From: Devosia riboflavina
GTDB lineage: Bacteria; Pseudomonadota; Alphaproteobacteria; Rhizobiales; Devosiaceae
DNA length: 64,000 nucleotides
Direction of reading: 5' to 3'
Assembly: GCF_000743575.1 (NCBI RefSeq)
Contig: NZ_JQGC01000027.1
Span: 1-64,000, forward strand
Part shown: one piece after another, positions 7,325 through 14,969 of the stretch
Layout of the letters: each line of letters begins with the position of its first letter
How positions within the stretch are numbered: the stretch's first letter is position 1
Notes under the pieces: generated by a model
Databases searched by the model: none
Told to the model about the DNA's origin: nothing
Seen by the model: the letters and a program-made list of their open reading frames with translations, nothing else
Translations under genes and position numbers: made by a program

Positions 7325-7774
7325 TCAGCTCCGAAACTGCTGGTGGCACTGGCCGCAGGTGCCGCCAATGGTTTGAAGGGCTGCGGCATAGGCGGCAGCA
7401 TCGCCGGCTTCGGCGGCGGCAATGCCGCTTTCGGCAGCGGCGACACCAACCTCGGTGATGGCGGTGAAGGCGTCGAAGTTTTCCCAGATGGCCGGGAGCG
7501 CTTCGGATTCACCCACGATCGAGCCTTCGGGGAAAAGGGCGGGGATGTGGCTGTAGTTGTCGCGCAGCTTGGTCAGGGCGGCGACGGCCTCGGCACCGGT
7601 GAGATTGCCGGCCTGACGAAGAATGCCACCATCTTCACGCATCAGGGCCTGGCGCTGGGTGACGGCCTCTTCGGGCGTCGCCGGGGGCGTAAAGGCATCC
7701 TGCGCCATGGCCGCGACTGTGCCGATGGCGAGGAGACCTGCGACGGCAAGCACGGAAAATTTCGTAGATATCAT
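7325..7774 (-). CDS. Cytochrome c' (CycP-like)
   Basis: 149 residues with a cleavable signal peptide (about 1-24, ending AMAQ) and a single c-type haem site CGQCH nine residues from the end of the four-helix domain, the arrangement of cytochrome c'. These periplasmic proteins have a pentacoordinate haem that binds NO or CO and are thought to buffer nitrosative stress. Start 7774 is chosen for the GAGG upstream and a normal signal peptide; longer versions upstream have no signal-like start. The product needs the Ccm machinery, encoded at 51.4-55.4 kb. It appears to be a single-gene unit closed by the terminator at 7283-7309. Confidence 0.88.
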   Translation of the reverse strand: MISTKFSVLAVAGLLAIGTVAAMAQDAFTPPATPEEAVTQRQALMREDGGILRQAGNLTGAEAVAALTKLRDNYSHIPALFPEGSIVGESEALPAIWENFDAFTAITEVGVAAAESGIAAAEAGDAAAYAAALQTIGGTCGQCHQQFRS

Positions 7775-7916
7775 AAACTGCACCCTCAACATGCGTTTGC
7801 TGCCGACTGCTCCAAGCGTCGGCGACGGCTTGCCGGTCTCCTCCCTCCGGCAGGGCGACACTGCCATGCGGCAGCATCGCCCCCAACGCCAACACAGGAA
7901 TGTTACCGAATTGCGG

Positions 7917-8924
7917 TCAGGGCCTTAGGGCTACCACGGTCTGGTCGATATCGCCGAAAACCGAGCGGCCTGCGGTGCCGATGGCAGCGATGCGGACGCG
8001 GTCGCCGGGCTTGAGGAACGACGTGCGGGCGCGGCCGAATTTCGCTTTTTCGGCGGTGCGCGCCTCGGCGATGCAGCCGAAGCCGATGCCGTCTTCCTTG
8101 ATCGGCAGGGTTGCATCGTGATGGTTGGCGATGGTGCCGGAGCCGATGATGGTGCCGGCGCCAAGCTGGCGGGTGCGGGCGGCTTCGACAATGAGATCGA
8201 CGAGATCGAAGTGGACATCCACGCCAGCATTGGGCTGGCCGTAGAGCGTGCCATTGACCTCGACGCGTACCGGCAGGTGCAGGCGGTTATCGCGCCAGCG
8301 ATCGCCAAGGGTATCGGGGGTGACGGCGACGGGGGCGAAGCTGGTGGAGGGTTTTGAGTGGAAAAACCCAAAACCGTTTTGCAGGTCGTCGGCGACGAGG
8401 CGGCGGAGCGAGACGTCGTTGCAGATGGTGACGAGGCGAATGGCCGAGGCGGCCTGTTCGCGGCTGGGGCGCATGGGGACGGCGCCGATGATGACGGCGA
8501 CTTCGACCTCGAAATCGAGGGCGAGATCGTCTTCGGGGACGACGATGGGGTCGGAGGCGCCGGAGAGCGAATCGGAGCCGCCCTGATAGAGCAGCGGGCG
8601 GACCGACTGCAGTTCTTCGTCCTTGCTGCCTTTGAGGGAACGGACGCGTTCGAGGTGGCCCATGTAGCCGGCGCCGTCGATCCACTGGAAAGCGCGGGGG
8701 AGCGGGGCGAGAACGGCGGAGGGTTCGAAGGGCTGGCCCGATATTTCGCCCTTGTCGAGCTGGGTGGAAAGGGCTGCGAGGGCGGGAGAAAGGCGGTCCC
8801 AATCGTCCAACGCCGCCTGGAGGCTCGGGGCAATGCGGCCGGCGGAAACGCAGCGCGAGAGATCGTGGGAAACGACAACCAATTGCCCGTCGGGGCGGTT
8901 CGCGCGGAGGGTGGCGAGTTTCAT
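7917..8924 (-). CDS. Fumarylacetoacetate hydrolase family protein
   Basis: 335 residues, the length of the FAA hydrolase family found in aromatic amino acid or catechol breakdown. The C-terminal catalytic domain carries the metal-binding DFEVEVAVIIG (E-x-E), the downstream CNDVSLRRL, and GSGTIANHHDATLPIKEDG. The N-terminal part (about 1-85) is the beta-barrel-like accessory domain ending in LPRAFQWIDGAGYMGH. Possible activity is fumarylacetoacetate cleavage, but no homogentisate or tyrosine genes are adjacent, so the substrate is open. It is divergent from the DUF2865 gene, with a 138-bp spacer between them. Confidence 0.82.
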   Translation of the reverse strand: MKLATLRANRPDGQLVVVSHDLSRCVSAGRIAPSLQAALDDWDRLSPALAALSTQLDKGEISGQPFEPSAVLAPLPRAFQWIDGAGYMGHLERVRSLKGSKDEELQSVRPLLYQGGSDSLSGASDPIVVPEDDLALDFEVEVAVIIGAVPMRPSREQAASAIRLVTICNDVSLRRLVADDLQNGFGFFHSKPSTSFAPVAVTPDTLGDRWRDNRLHLPVRVEVNGTLYGQPNAGVDVHFDLVDLIVEAARTRQLGAGTIIGSGTIANHHDATLPIKEDGIGFGCIAEARTAEKAKFGRARTSFLKPGDRVRIAAIGTAGRSVFGDIDQTVVALRP

Positions 8925-9062
8925 GGACGGGCGATCTCTCTTTTGTGTTGCTCGGCGGCGATATCGTCGGCGTTTCAGATTGCTATAGTGTTGCCATCCT
9001 CGCCAGCGATGTCTTAAGGCGACATACGGCCACCTCTTCTGGCCGACGAACAGGACCCATTC

Positions 9063-10217
9063 GTGACTTTATCTGCTTCCGGTTTTCGCGCATCGATTTT
9101 GCTGCTTCTGGCGGCGCTGATTTTTTCGCTCGATGTGCAGACCGTCTATGCCCAATCGACCCAGTGCCGGCAGCTCGAAAGCGCCCTCTATCAGTTCGAC
9201 CGCAATGGCGATTTCCGGCAGATGCAGAACAATTCGGGCGCGGCGCGACAATTGCAACGCGACGTGCAGGCGGCGGAAAGCCAATATATCCGCGAGGGCT
9301 GTAACGATGCGGCGCGGGCCGGGCAGCAGTTGACGCGGCAGTGCCAGCAGATCGCCCGGGCGGTGCTGCGGCTGCGCGACGATTATGCCAAGGTTTCCCA
9401 ATCGGTCGATACGGCGAATGCCGTGGCGCAGCAGCGCGAAGCTATCCTTCAGGAAATGGCGCGCTTCGGTTGCAATGCCGGCTCGTCGGCAACGTTCAAC
9501 CAGGAACGCCAGTCGATCTTCGATCGCGTCTTCGGGTCCACCTCGGAAGGCGATTTCACCAATGGCGATTTCGTCGATGGCGGGGACTATTGGGGCTATC
9601 AGGGCTATGCGACCGTGCGCACGGTCTGCGTGCGGCTTTCGGACGGCTATTTCTGGCCGATCAGCTACTCCACCCTGCCCGACTATATCGGCAATGATGC
9701 GCAGCAGTGTCAGGCCATGTGTCCGAACACGCAGGTGGAGCTCTACTATTACGACAATCCCGGCCAGGAGCCGGAGCAGATGCGCAATATGTATGGCGCG
9801 CCCTATACGTCGCTGCCGACCGCCTTTGGCTATCGCAATCAGTTCGACAAGAATGCCAGTTGCAAGGTGGCGCCGAAGGCCGATGGCACGGTGACGCTGA
9901 CGGCTTCCGGCGGCGGCGAGGCGCGGGCGATGATCGATATTGCCGGTCTGTCCTTCCCCCTCCCCCGGCGCGATCCGCGCGGCGTGGTGCCCGTGACGCC
10001 GGTTCAGGCGGCGCCCGTCGAGGCCGTGGCGGCGGTCGCTACGATCGATGTACCCTTTCCCCGCCCGCGTCCTGCCGGTCCGGGCGAAGTGGCAGTGCGT
10101 CCGAGCGCCAGCGAGCCCGCCGAGGCGGACCTGCGGATCGTTCACTTCGGGGAGAAAACCGTCAGGGTAGTCGGTCCAGACACGCCTTACGCCCAAGCAG
10201 GACGAGCAGGGACTTAA
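9063..10217 (+). CDS. DUF2865 domain-containing secreted protein
   Basis: 384 residues beginning at GTG (AGGA seven bases upstream). Signal peptide about 1-30 ending VYAQ. The Cys-containing, Gln-rich helical region (31-150) and the following GYFWPISYSTLPDYIGNDAQQCQAMCP segment with VELYYYDNPGQEPEQM are the pattern of DUF2865, a periplasmic family of unknown function in Hyphomicrobiales. Conserved cysteines suggest disulfides. A Pro-rich tail (about 305-350) precedes the conserved end VRVVGP. The last 56 bp overlap the end of gltX on the other strand. Confidence 0.82.
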   Translation: MTLSASGFRASILLLLAALIFSLDVQTVYAQSTQCRQLESALYQFDRNGDFRQMQNNSGAARQLQRDVQAAESQYIREGCNDAARAGQQLTRQCQQIARAVLRLRDDYAKVSQSVDTANAVAQQREAILQEMARFGCNAGSSATFNQERQSIFDRVFGSTSEGDFTNGDFVDGGDYWGYQGYATVRTVCVRLSDGYFWPISYSTLPDYIGNDAQQCQAMCPNTQVELYYYDNPGQEPEQMRNMYGAPYTSLPTAFGYRNQFDKNASCKVAPKADGTVTLTASGGGEARAMIDIAGLSFPLPRRDPRGVVPVTPVQAAPVEAVAAVATIDVPFPRPRPAGPGEVAVRPSASEPAEADLRIVHFGEKTVRVVGPDTPYAQAGRAGT

Positions 10218-11487
10218 GCTCTGGGCCATCGTGACGGCCGGTCAGGGCCATGCGGAGGGGCAGGAAGAGAGCCTTGCCCTTGCGGCCGGTCGCGCCCTTG
10301 AGGGCGTTAGTCCAGGTCGACCAGGTGGTTTCGTCCCAGGGCTCCGGCGGCAGCATGGCCTTGGCGAGGTCGAGGAATTCGCGATCTTCGTCGGCAATGA
10401 CCGGCTCGATGGGGCCGGTGACGAGTTTTGACCACTCGGCGATATCGGGGAAACGCACGAGGTTTTCGCGCAGGAGCAGCCAGATGGCTTCGCCTTCGAG
10501 GCCCATGGACGAAAGGCGCGGCAGCGCTTCCTCGTAGGACATGGTGTGGAGAAGGCGCGCGTTGAGGCTGTCGAGCTCAGCGGGGTCGAAGCGGGCGGCG
10601 CCGTGCGAAATCATCGAGAGTTCGAGTTTTTCGGCGATAGCGTCGAGGCTTTCGTAGGGCTCGATGGGGAGGCTGGTGCCGGTTAGGGTCGCCATGATGG
10701 CGACTGCCAGGGGCTCATAGCCTTCCGTGCGGAAATCGGAGATCGACTGCGAGCCCAAGCGTTTTGAAAAACCCTGGCCGGCGGCGTCGGTGAGGAGATT
10801 GTGGTGGGCGAAGGTCGGGACCGTGCCGCCCAGAGCTTCGATGATCTCGATCTGGGTGCCGGTATTGGAGACGTGGTCTTCGCCGCGGATGACGTGGGTG
10901 ATGCCAAGGTCGACGTCATCGACGACGGAGGGCAGCGTATAGAGATAGGAACCGTCGGCGCGGATGAGGACCGGATCGGACATGGAGGCGGTGTTGACCG
11001 TCTGCTGGCCCTTGATGAGGTCTTCAAATTGCACCGGACGCCCGTCGAGCTTGAAGCGCCAATGCGGCTTGCGGCCTTCGGCTTCGTATTTGGCCTTGTC
11101 TTCTTCGGTGAGGCTCAGGGCGGCGCGGTCGTAGATCGGGGGCTTGCCGAGGAGGCGGGCGCGGGCGCGCTTGCGGTCGAGTTCGTCTTCGGTTTCGTAG
11201 GCCGGGTAGAGGCGGCCGGCGGCGATCAGCTTGTCGCGGGCGGCGTCATAAAGCGCGGTACGTTCGGACTGGCGGACGAGCAGGTCCGGCGTGACGCCGA
11301 GCCAAGCCAGATCGACCTCGATGCCATCGGCGAATTTGCGGGTGGAGCGGGCGAGGTCCGTGTCGTCCATGCGCAGGACATAGCGGCCGCCGGTGCGGCG
11401 GGCGAAGAACCAGTTGAGCAGCGCCGGACGGGCATTGCCGAGATGGATGCAGCCCGTGGGAGACGGGGCCCAGCGAACGACGGTCAT
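10162..11487 (-). CDS. gltX: Glutamate--tRNA ligase
   Basis: 441-residue class I synthetase. PSPTGCIHLGNAR (9-20) is the HIGH region and FSKRLG (240-245) the KMSKS equivalent; GEDHVSNTGTQIEI is the usual middle signature. It lacks the zinc-binding cysteine cluster of the E. coli type, as in many alphaproteobacterial GluRS. These genomes usually have two GltX copies, one able to charge tRNA-Gln for the amidotransferase route; which one this is cannot be decided here. The ATG overlaps the nadE stop (ATGA), so it is coupled to nadE. Tail-to-tail overlap of 56 bp with the DUF2865 gene. Confidence 0.95.
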   Translation of the reverse strand: MTVVRWAPSPTGCIHLGNARPALLNWFFARRTGGRYVLRMDDTDLARSTRKFADGIEVDLAWLGVTPDLLVRQSERTALYDAARDKLIAAGRLYPAYETEDELDRKRARARLLGKPPIYDRAALSLTEEDKAKYEAEGRKPHWRFKLDGRPVQFEDLIKGQQTVNTASMSDPVLIRADGSYLYTLPSVVDDVDLGITHVIRGEDHVSNTGTQIEIIEALGGTVPTFAHHNLLTDAAGQGFSKRLGSQSISDFRTEGYEPLAVAIMATLTGTSLPIEPYESLDAIAEKLELSMISHGAARFDPAELDSLNARLLHTMSYEEALPRLSSMGLEGEAIWLLLRENLVRFPDIAEWSKLVTGPIEPVIADEDREFLDLAKAMLPPEPWDETTWSTWTNALKGATGRKGKALFLPLRMALTGRHDGPELKSLLVLLGRKACLDRLP

Positions 11488-13151
11488 CCGACGGTCACGT
11501 CCTTATAGCCATTGGTGATGGGGTATTTGCGGCCGAGGCCGAAGGCGCGCGGAGTCAGTTTCGGACCCGGCGCGGACTGGCGGCGCTTGTATTCGGCAAT
11601 GTTGATGAGGCGCTCGATGCGCTTGACGAGGGCGGGATCGTGGCCGCGGGCGACGACGTCGCCGAGGCTCATTTCGTCTTCGACGATGGAGCGCAGAATA
11701 TCGTCCAGCACCGGATAGGGCGGGAGGCTGTCCTGATCGGTCTGGTTGGGGCGAAGTTCGGCCGAGGGGGCCTTGTCGATGATGGACTGAGGGATGACCT
11801 CGCCCTTGGGCCCAAAACTGTCGCCGGGCATGTGCTTGTTGCGCCAATCGGCCAGGGCATAGACTTCCATCTTGAACATGTCTTTCAGCGGATTGTAGCC
11901 GCCGTTCATGTCGCCATAGATGGTGGCGTAGCCGACGCCCATTTCGGACTTGTTGCCGGTGGTGAGCAGCATGGAGCCGAGCTTGTTGGAGACAGCCATG
12001 AGCACGACGCCACGCATGCGCGACTGGATGTTTTCTTCGGCGAGATCGGGCGCTCGATTGTCGAAGATCGGCGCGAGTTCGACGAGGGCGTCGTCCACCG
12101 GATTACCGATGGAGACAATGTCGTAGCGGACGCCGAGGCGCTCGGCGCAATCCTTGGCGTCCTTGAGGCTTTCGTCCGAGGTGTAGCGATAGGGTAGCAT
12201 GATGCAGTGGACTTTTTCGGGTCCGAAGGCATCGACGGCCATGGCGGCAACGACGGCGCTGTCGATGCCACCGGAGAGGCCGAGGACGACGTGGCTGAAG
12301 CCGTTCTTGAAGACATAGTCGCGGAGGCCGAGGACGGCGGCGCGCCAGGGGGCTTCTTCGACCGAGGTCAGCTCTTCGATGCGGCCATTGGTGGAGGTCC
12401 AGGTGTCGCCTTCGCGATGCCAGTCGGAGATCAGGAAATCGGTTTCGAAGCTTTTTCCCTGCAGCACCAGCTTGTCGCCGGGGGCGATGGCGAAGGAGGC
12501 GCCGTCGAAGACCAGTTCGTCCTGGCCGCCGACCTGGTTGAGATAGATCAGGGGCACATCGTGCTCGACGGCGTGCTTGCGCACCAGTTCCTTGCGGATG
12601 TGCTGCTTGTTGGTCCAGTAGGGCGAACCGTTGGGGCAGAGCAGGATTTCGGCGCCTTCGCGCATCAGGTGCTCGCAGACCCATGGGTGCCAGATGTCTT
12701 CGCAGATCGGGATGCCGACGGAGACGCCCTTGATGGTCACCGGCAGCGGCAGCGGGCCGGCGGCGAAGTAGCGCTTTTCGTAGAAGACGTCGTCATTGGG
12801 CAGCTCGCGCTTGAAGCGTAGGGCGAAGATATGGCCCTTTTCGGCGACGATGACGGCGTTGTGGAGGCCGGTCTGATCCTTCCAGATGGTGGGAAGGACG
12901 AGGACGACATCGGTGCCGGCGGTTTCGGCGGCCAGCGTCTGGGCTGCGGCCATGGCGTCGGTGACGAACTGGGGCTTGAAGAGCAGATCGTCCGGGAAAT
13001 AGCCGGTCAGGAACAGCTCGGAAAACATCAGGATGTCGGCCTTGGCGGCGACGGCATCGGCAAGGGCCTTCTTGGCCAGAGCGAGATTGCCGGGAAGGTC
13101 GCCAACCTTGGGATTGAGCTGGGCGAGCGCAATTCTGAGCTGGTCGGTCAC
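11484..13151 (-). CDS. nadE: Glutamine-dependent NAD+ synthetase
   Basis: 555 residues joining a nitrilase-type glutaminase domain (about 1-265; catalytic E45, K114 and C150 in PICEDIWHP) to an ammonia-dependent NAD synthetase domain with the PP-loop SGGIDS (293-298). It catalyses the last step of NAD+ formation, amidating nicotinate adenine dinucleotide with glutamine nitrogen. The start is GTG at 13151. The TGA overlaps the gltX ATG by four bases, so a nadE-gltX operon is likely. Confidence 0.96.
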   Translation of the reverse strand: MTDQLRIALAQLNPKVGDLPGNLALAKKALADAVAAKADILMFSELFLTGYFPDDLLFKPQFVTDAMAAAQTLAAETAGTDVVLVLPTIWKDQTGLHNAVIVAEKGHIFALRFKRELPNDDVFYEKRYFAAGPLPLPVTIKGVSVGIPICEDIWHPWVCEHLMREGAEILLCPNGSPYWTNKQHIRKELVRKHAVEHDVPLIYLNQVGGQDELVFDGASFAIAPGDKLVLQGKSFETDFLISDWHREGDTWTSTNGRIEELTSVEEAPWRAAVLGLRDYVFKNGFSHVVLGLSGGIDSAVVAAMAVDAFGPEKVHCIMLPYRYTSDESLKDAKDCAERLGVRYDIVSIGNPVDDALVELAPIFDNRAPDLAEENIQSRMRGVVLMAVSNKLGSMLLTTGNKSEMGVGYATIYGDMNGGYNPLKDMFKMEVYALADWRNKHMPGDSFGPKGEVIPQSIIDKAPSAELRPNQTDQDSLPPYPVLDDILRSIVEDEMSLGDVVARGHDPALVKRIERLINIAEYKRRQSAPGPKLTPRAFGLGRKYPITNGYKDVTVG

Positions 13152-13274
13152 GGGGGAAACCTAAGCAAATGGACGGACCGCCCGGCCCGCGGCCGAACGC
13201 GGGCAAGACTTAGCCTCTGGACCGTGGGAGAGCAAGCGCCCCGGGAAAGAAGCGGGTGGCGATCCTGGTGCCAC

Positions 13275-13307
13275 GACCTCGTCCTTCGACAGGCTCAGGA
13301 TGAGGTC
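13275..13307. repeat. Short dispersed palindrome (GAGGACGAAGG-type)
   Basis: Imperfect inverted repeat with arms GACCTCGTCCT and AGGATGAGGTC around CAGGCTC, located between nadE and the outer membrane protein gene. This sequence is familiar as a dispersed intergenic palindrome in many proteobacterial genomes. It lies just past the stop of the outer membrane protein gene and could act as an RNA 3'-end structure. Confidence 0.55.
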
Positions 13308-13340
13308 TACTGGGGGCAGATTGCAGAAGCGCAGCACGCC

Positions 13341-14312
13341 CTAGAAGCGACCGGCGACCTCAAGGAGTGCACCGTAGCGCAGCATCGAGAAGGGATTGTT
13401 GTTGGAAATGTAACGCTGGCGTTGAGCGCCAGATCCAACCACGGCCACTTCTTCCCACGTAGCGTCGTATTGACCCGTCAGGTAGGAGGCGCGGCCACCA
13501 ACGCGGATGGAAAGATTTTCGGTGGGGCGGAAGCCTAACATTAGCTTGCCGCTTGCACCGTAGGCGTGACCATTGATGGCGACGGCTGAACCCTGCGCCA
13601 GCGTCGCGCCAATGGGTTGAGCTTCCAAAGCACCATAGGTGCCGGTGACCCAGGAATAGGGAATCGCGGCGGCTTCACCGAAGATATCGAAGTTCCCGAA
13701 GTCCATCTTGCCGGCAAGACCAAGCTTGGCGCTGTGAATCTCGAAATTGTTGATCTTGCTGTCACCGCCTCCGGAAAGCTCGTACACGCCGGGGCTCACA
13801 TTGACGACGCTGGTCCCTGTCAGGAAATTGGCGCGACCGGTGTCCGGCGAGTCGTTCATGTACTGATAGCCAGTGATCATACCGAAATTGAAATGATCGC
13901 TACCAAGGGGAAGCCAGCCGAAATCAAGGCCGGCATAGCCCAGACGCGCGGCGGGCAGGCTCACAGACGGGCCACCATTAGTGGTATAGGTGCCATCGTG
14001 GGCGACACCATAGCCGCCGAAGGCTTCGACGAATGAGTTCGTGGAATCGTCATTGACGCGGACATAAGCTTCGCCCGTGTGGCTGCGGGTATCCATGGTC
14101 TCGGTAAAGTTCCCGACCGAATGCTCCTGCTTGCCGATCGAATACCAATAGCGGACGCCGATATCGAAGCTCAGCGGATCATCCGCTTCCGGCTGCCACT
14201 GATCGGGATAGGACGGGCGCAGGCCGGGGAAGGCGCCGTAGTCTGCGGCAAGCACTTGCTGAATAGCGGCGCTCGAAAGTAGCACAAGGGTGCTGAGGGC
14301 AACCTGCTTCAT
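13341..14312 (-). CDS. Outer membrane beta-barrel protein
   Basis: 323 residues with a signal peptide (about 1-22, ending VLAADY) and alternating beta-strand pattern (for example FDIGVRYWYSIGKQEH, NFEIHSAKLGLAGKMDF, SIRVGGRASYLTGQYDATW), ending in a C-terminal Phe as expected for BAM-inserted barrels. Substrate or role is unknown. Start 14312 is selected for the GGGAG six bases upstream and a proper signal peptide. It is divergent from the response regulator gene at 14536. The C-terminal Phe and the YGALLEVAGRF end support an intact gene. Confidence 0.75.
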   Translation of the reverse strand: MKQVALSTLVLLSSAAIQQVLAADYGAFPGLRPSYPDQWQPEADDPLSFDIGVRYWYSIGKQEHSVGNFTETMDTRSHTGEAYVRVNDDSTNSFVEAFGGYGVAHDGTYTTNGGPSVSLPAARLGYAGLDFGWLPLGSDHFNFGMITGYQYMNDSPDTGRANFLTGTSVVNVSPGVYELSGGGDSKINNFEIHSAKLGLAGKMDFGNFDIFGEAAAIPYSWVTGTYGALEAQPIGATLAQGSAVAINGHAYGASGKLMLGFRPTENLSIRVGGRASYLTGQYDATWEEVAVVGSGAQRQRYISNNNPFSMLRYGALLEVAGRF

Positions 14313-14371
14313 TACACACTCCCGATCGGTTTTACCGTTAAGCATCGTGGAATGTTTGTGAATGATTAGGG

Positions 14372-14386
14372 TTAATGTTCCGCTAA
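14372..14386 (+). promoter_or_regulatory. CtrA-like box (TTAA-N7-CTAA)
   Basis: TTAA (14372-14375) and CTAA (14383-14386) spaced by seven bases in the divergent promoter region of the outer membrane protein and response regulator genes. It differs in one base from the CtrA consensus TTAA-N7-TTAA. Such A/T matches can occur by chance. Confidence 0.25.
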
Positions 14387-14535
14387 GTTACCTGTTGGCG
14401 TGATTGGGGCTTTGGTAACTTCCTTGGCCGAAAATACCGTTTGCAAGCCTCCATTGCCTGGTTCGCATGCAACCGAGGCGGCGCGTGAGGAGTTGGACCG
14501 GTTCGAATGAAGTTTTCTCAGAAGCCAGTTTTGTG

Positions 14536-14961
14536 ATGTCGTGCCGTATTCTCATCGTTGAAGACGAAATTTTCGTCGCTTCGGAAATCGAACAGGTCGT
14601 TGCCGAAATGGGCCACGATCCGGTCGGCATTGCGGCCGACAAGAAGAGTGCCCTGCGTTTTGCCGGCGATACCGAAGTCGCTCTCGTCGATCTCAACCTG
14701 CGCGATGGGCCGACAGGTATCGAAATCGGCAAGATTCTGGCGCAGACCCATGGCGCCAGCGTCATTTTCATTACCGCCAACCCTGCCCAGCTCGGTACCG
14801 GCGTGCCCGGCACGATCGGTGTGGTTTCAAAGCCGATTGCCGAGCGAGACCTGCGCGATGTCGTCGACTATGCCGTGGCGCGGCGTGCGGCCGCGGAAGC
14901 CAATCCGCCGCGGCGCCTCAAGCTTTTTGACTGGTCGAACGACAATCCGATCGCGACCTGA
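14536..14961 (+). CDS. Single-domain response regulator
   Basis: 141 residues containing only a receiver domain: acidic pair E9-D10, phospho-acceptor D52 (ALVDLNL) and conserved K99 (SKP). It has no output domain, so it probably relays or sinks phosphate. It ends eight bases from the end of a convergent HWE-family kinase gene; such pairs are frequent in Hyphomicrobiales and point to partnership. The frame is open upstream to 14467 but MSCRILIVEDE is the natural start. It lacks the N-terminal sigma-like domain of PhyR. Confidence 0.85.
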   Translation: MSCRILIVEDEIFVASEIEQVVAEMGHDPVGIAADKKSALRFAGDTEVALVDLNLRDGPTGIEIGKILAQTHGASVIFITANPAQLGTGVPGTIGVVSKPIAERDLRDVVDYAVARRAAAEANPPRRLKLFDWSNDNPIAT

Positions 14962-14969
14962 ACGCCTGC

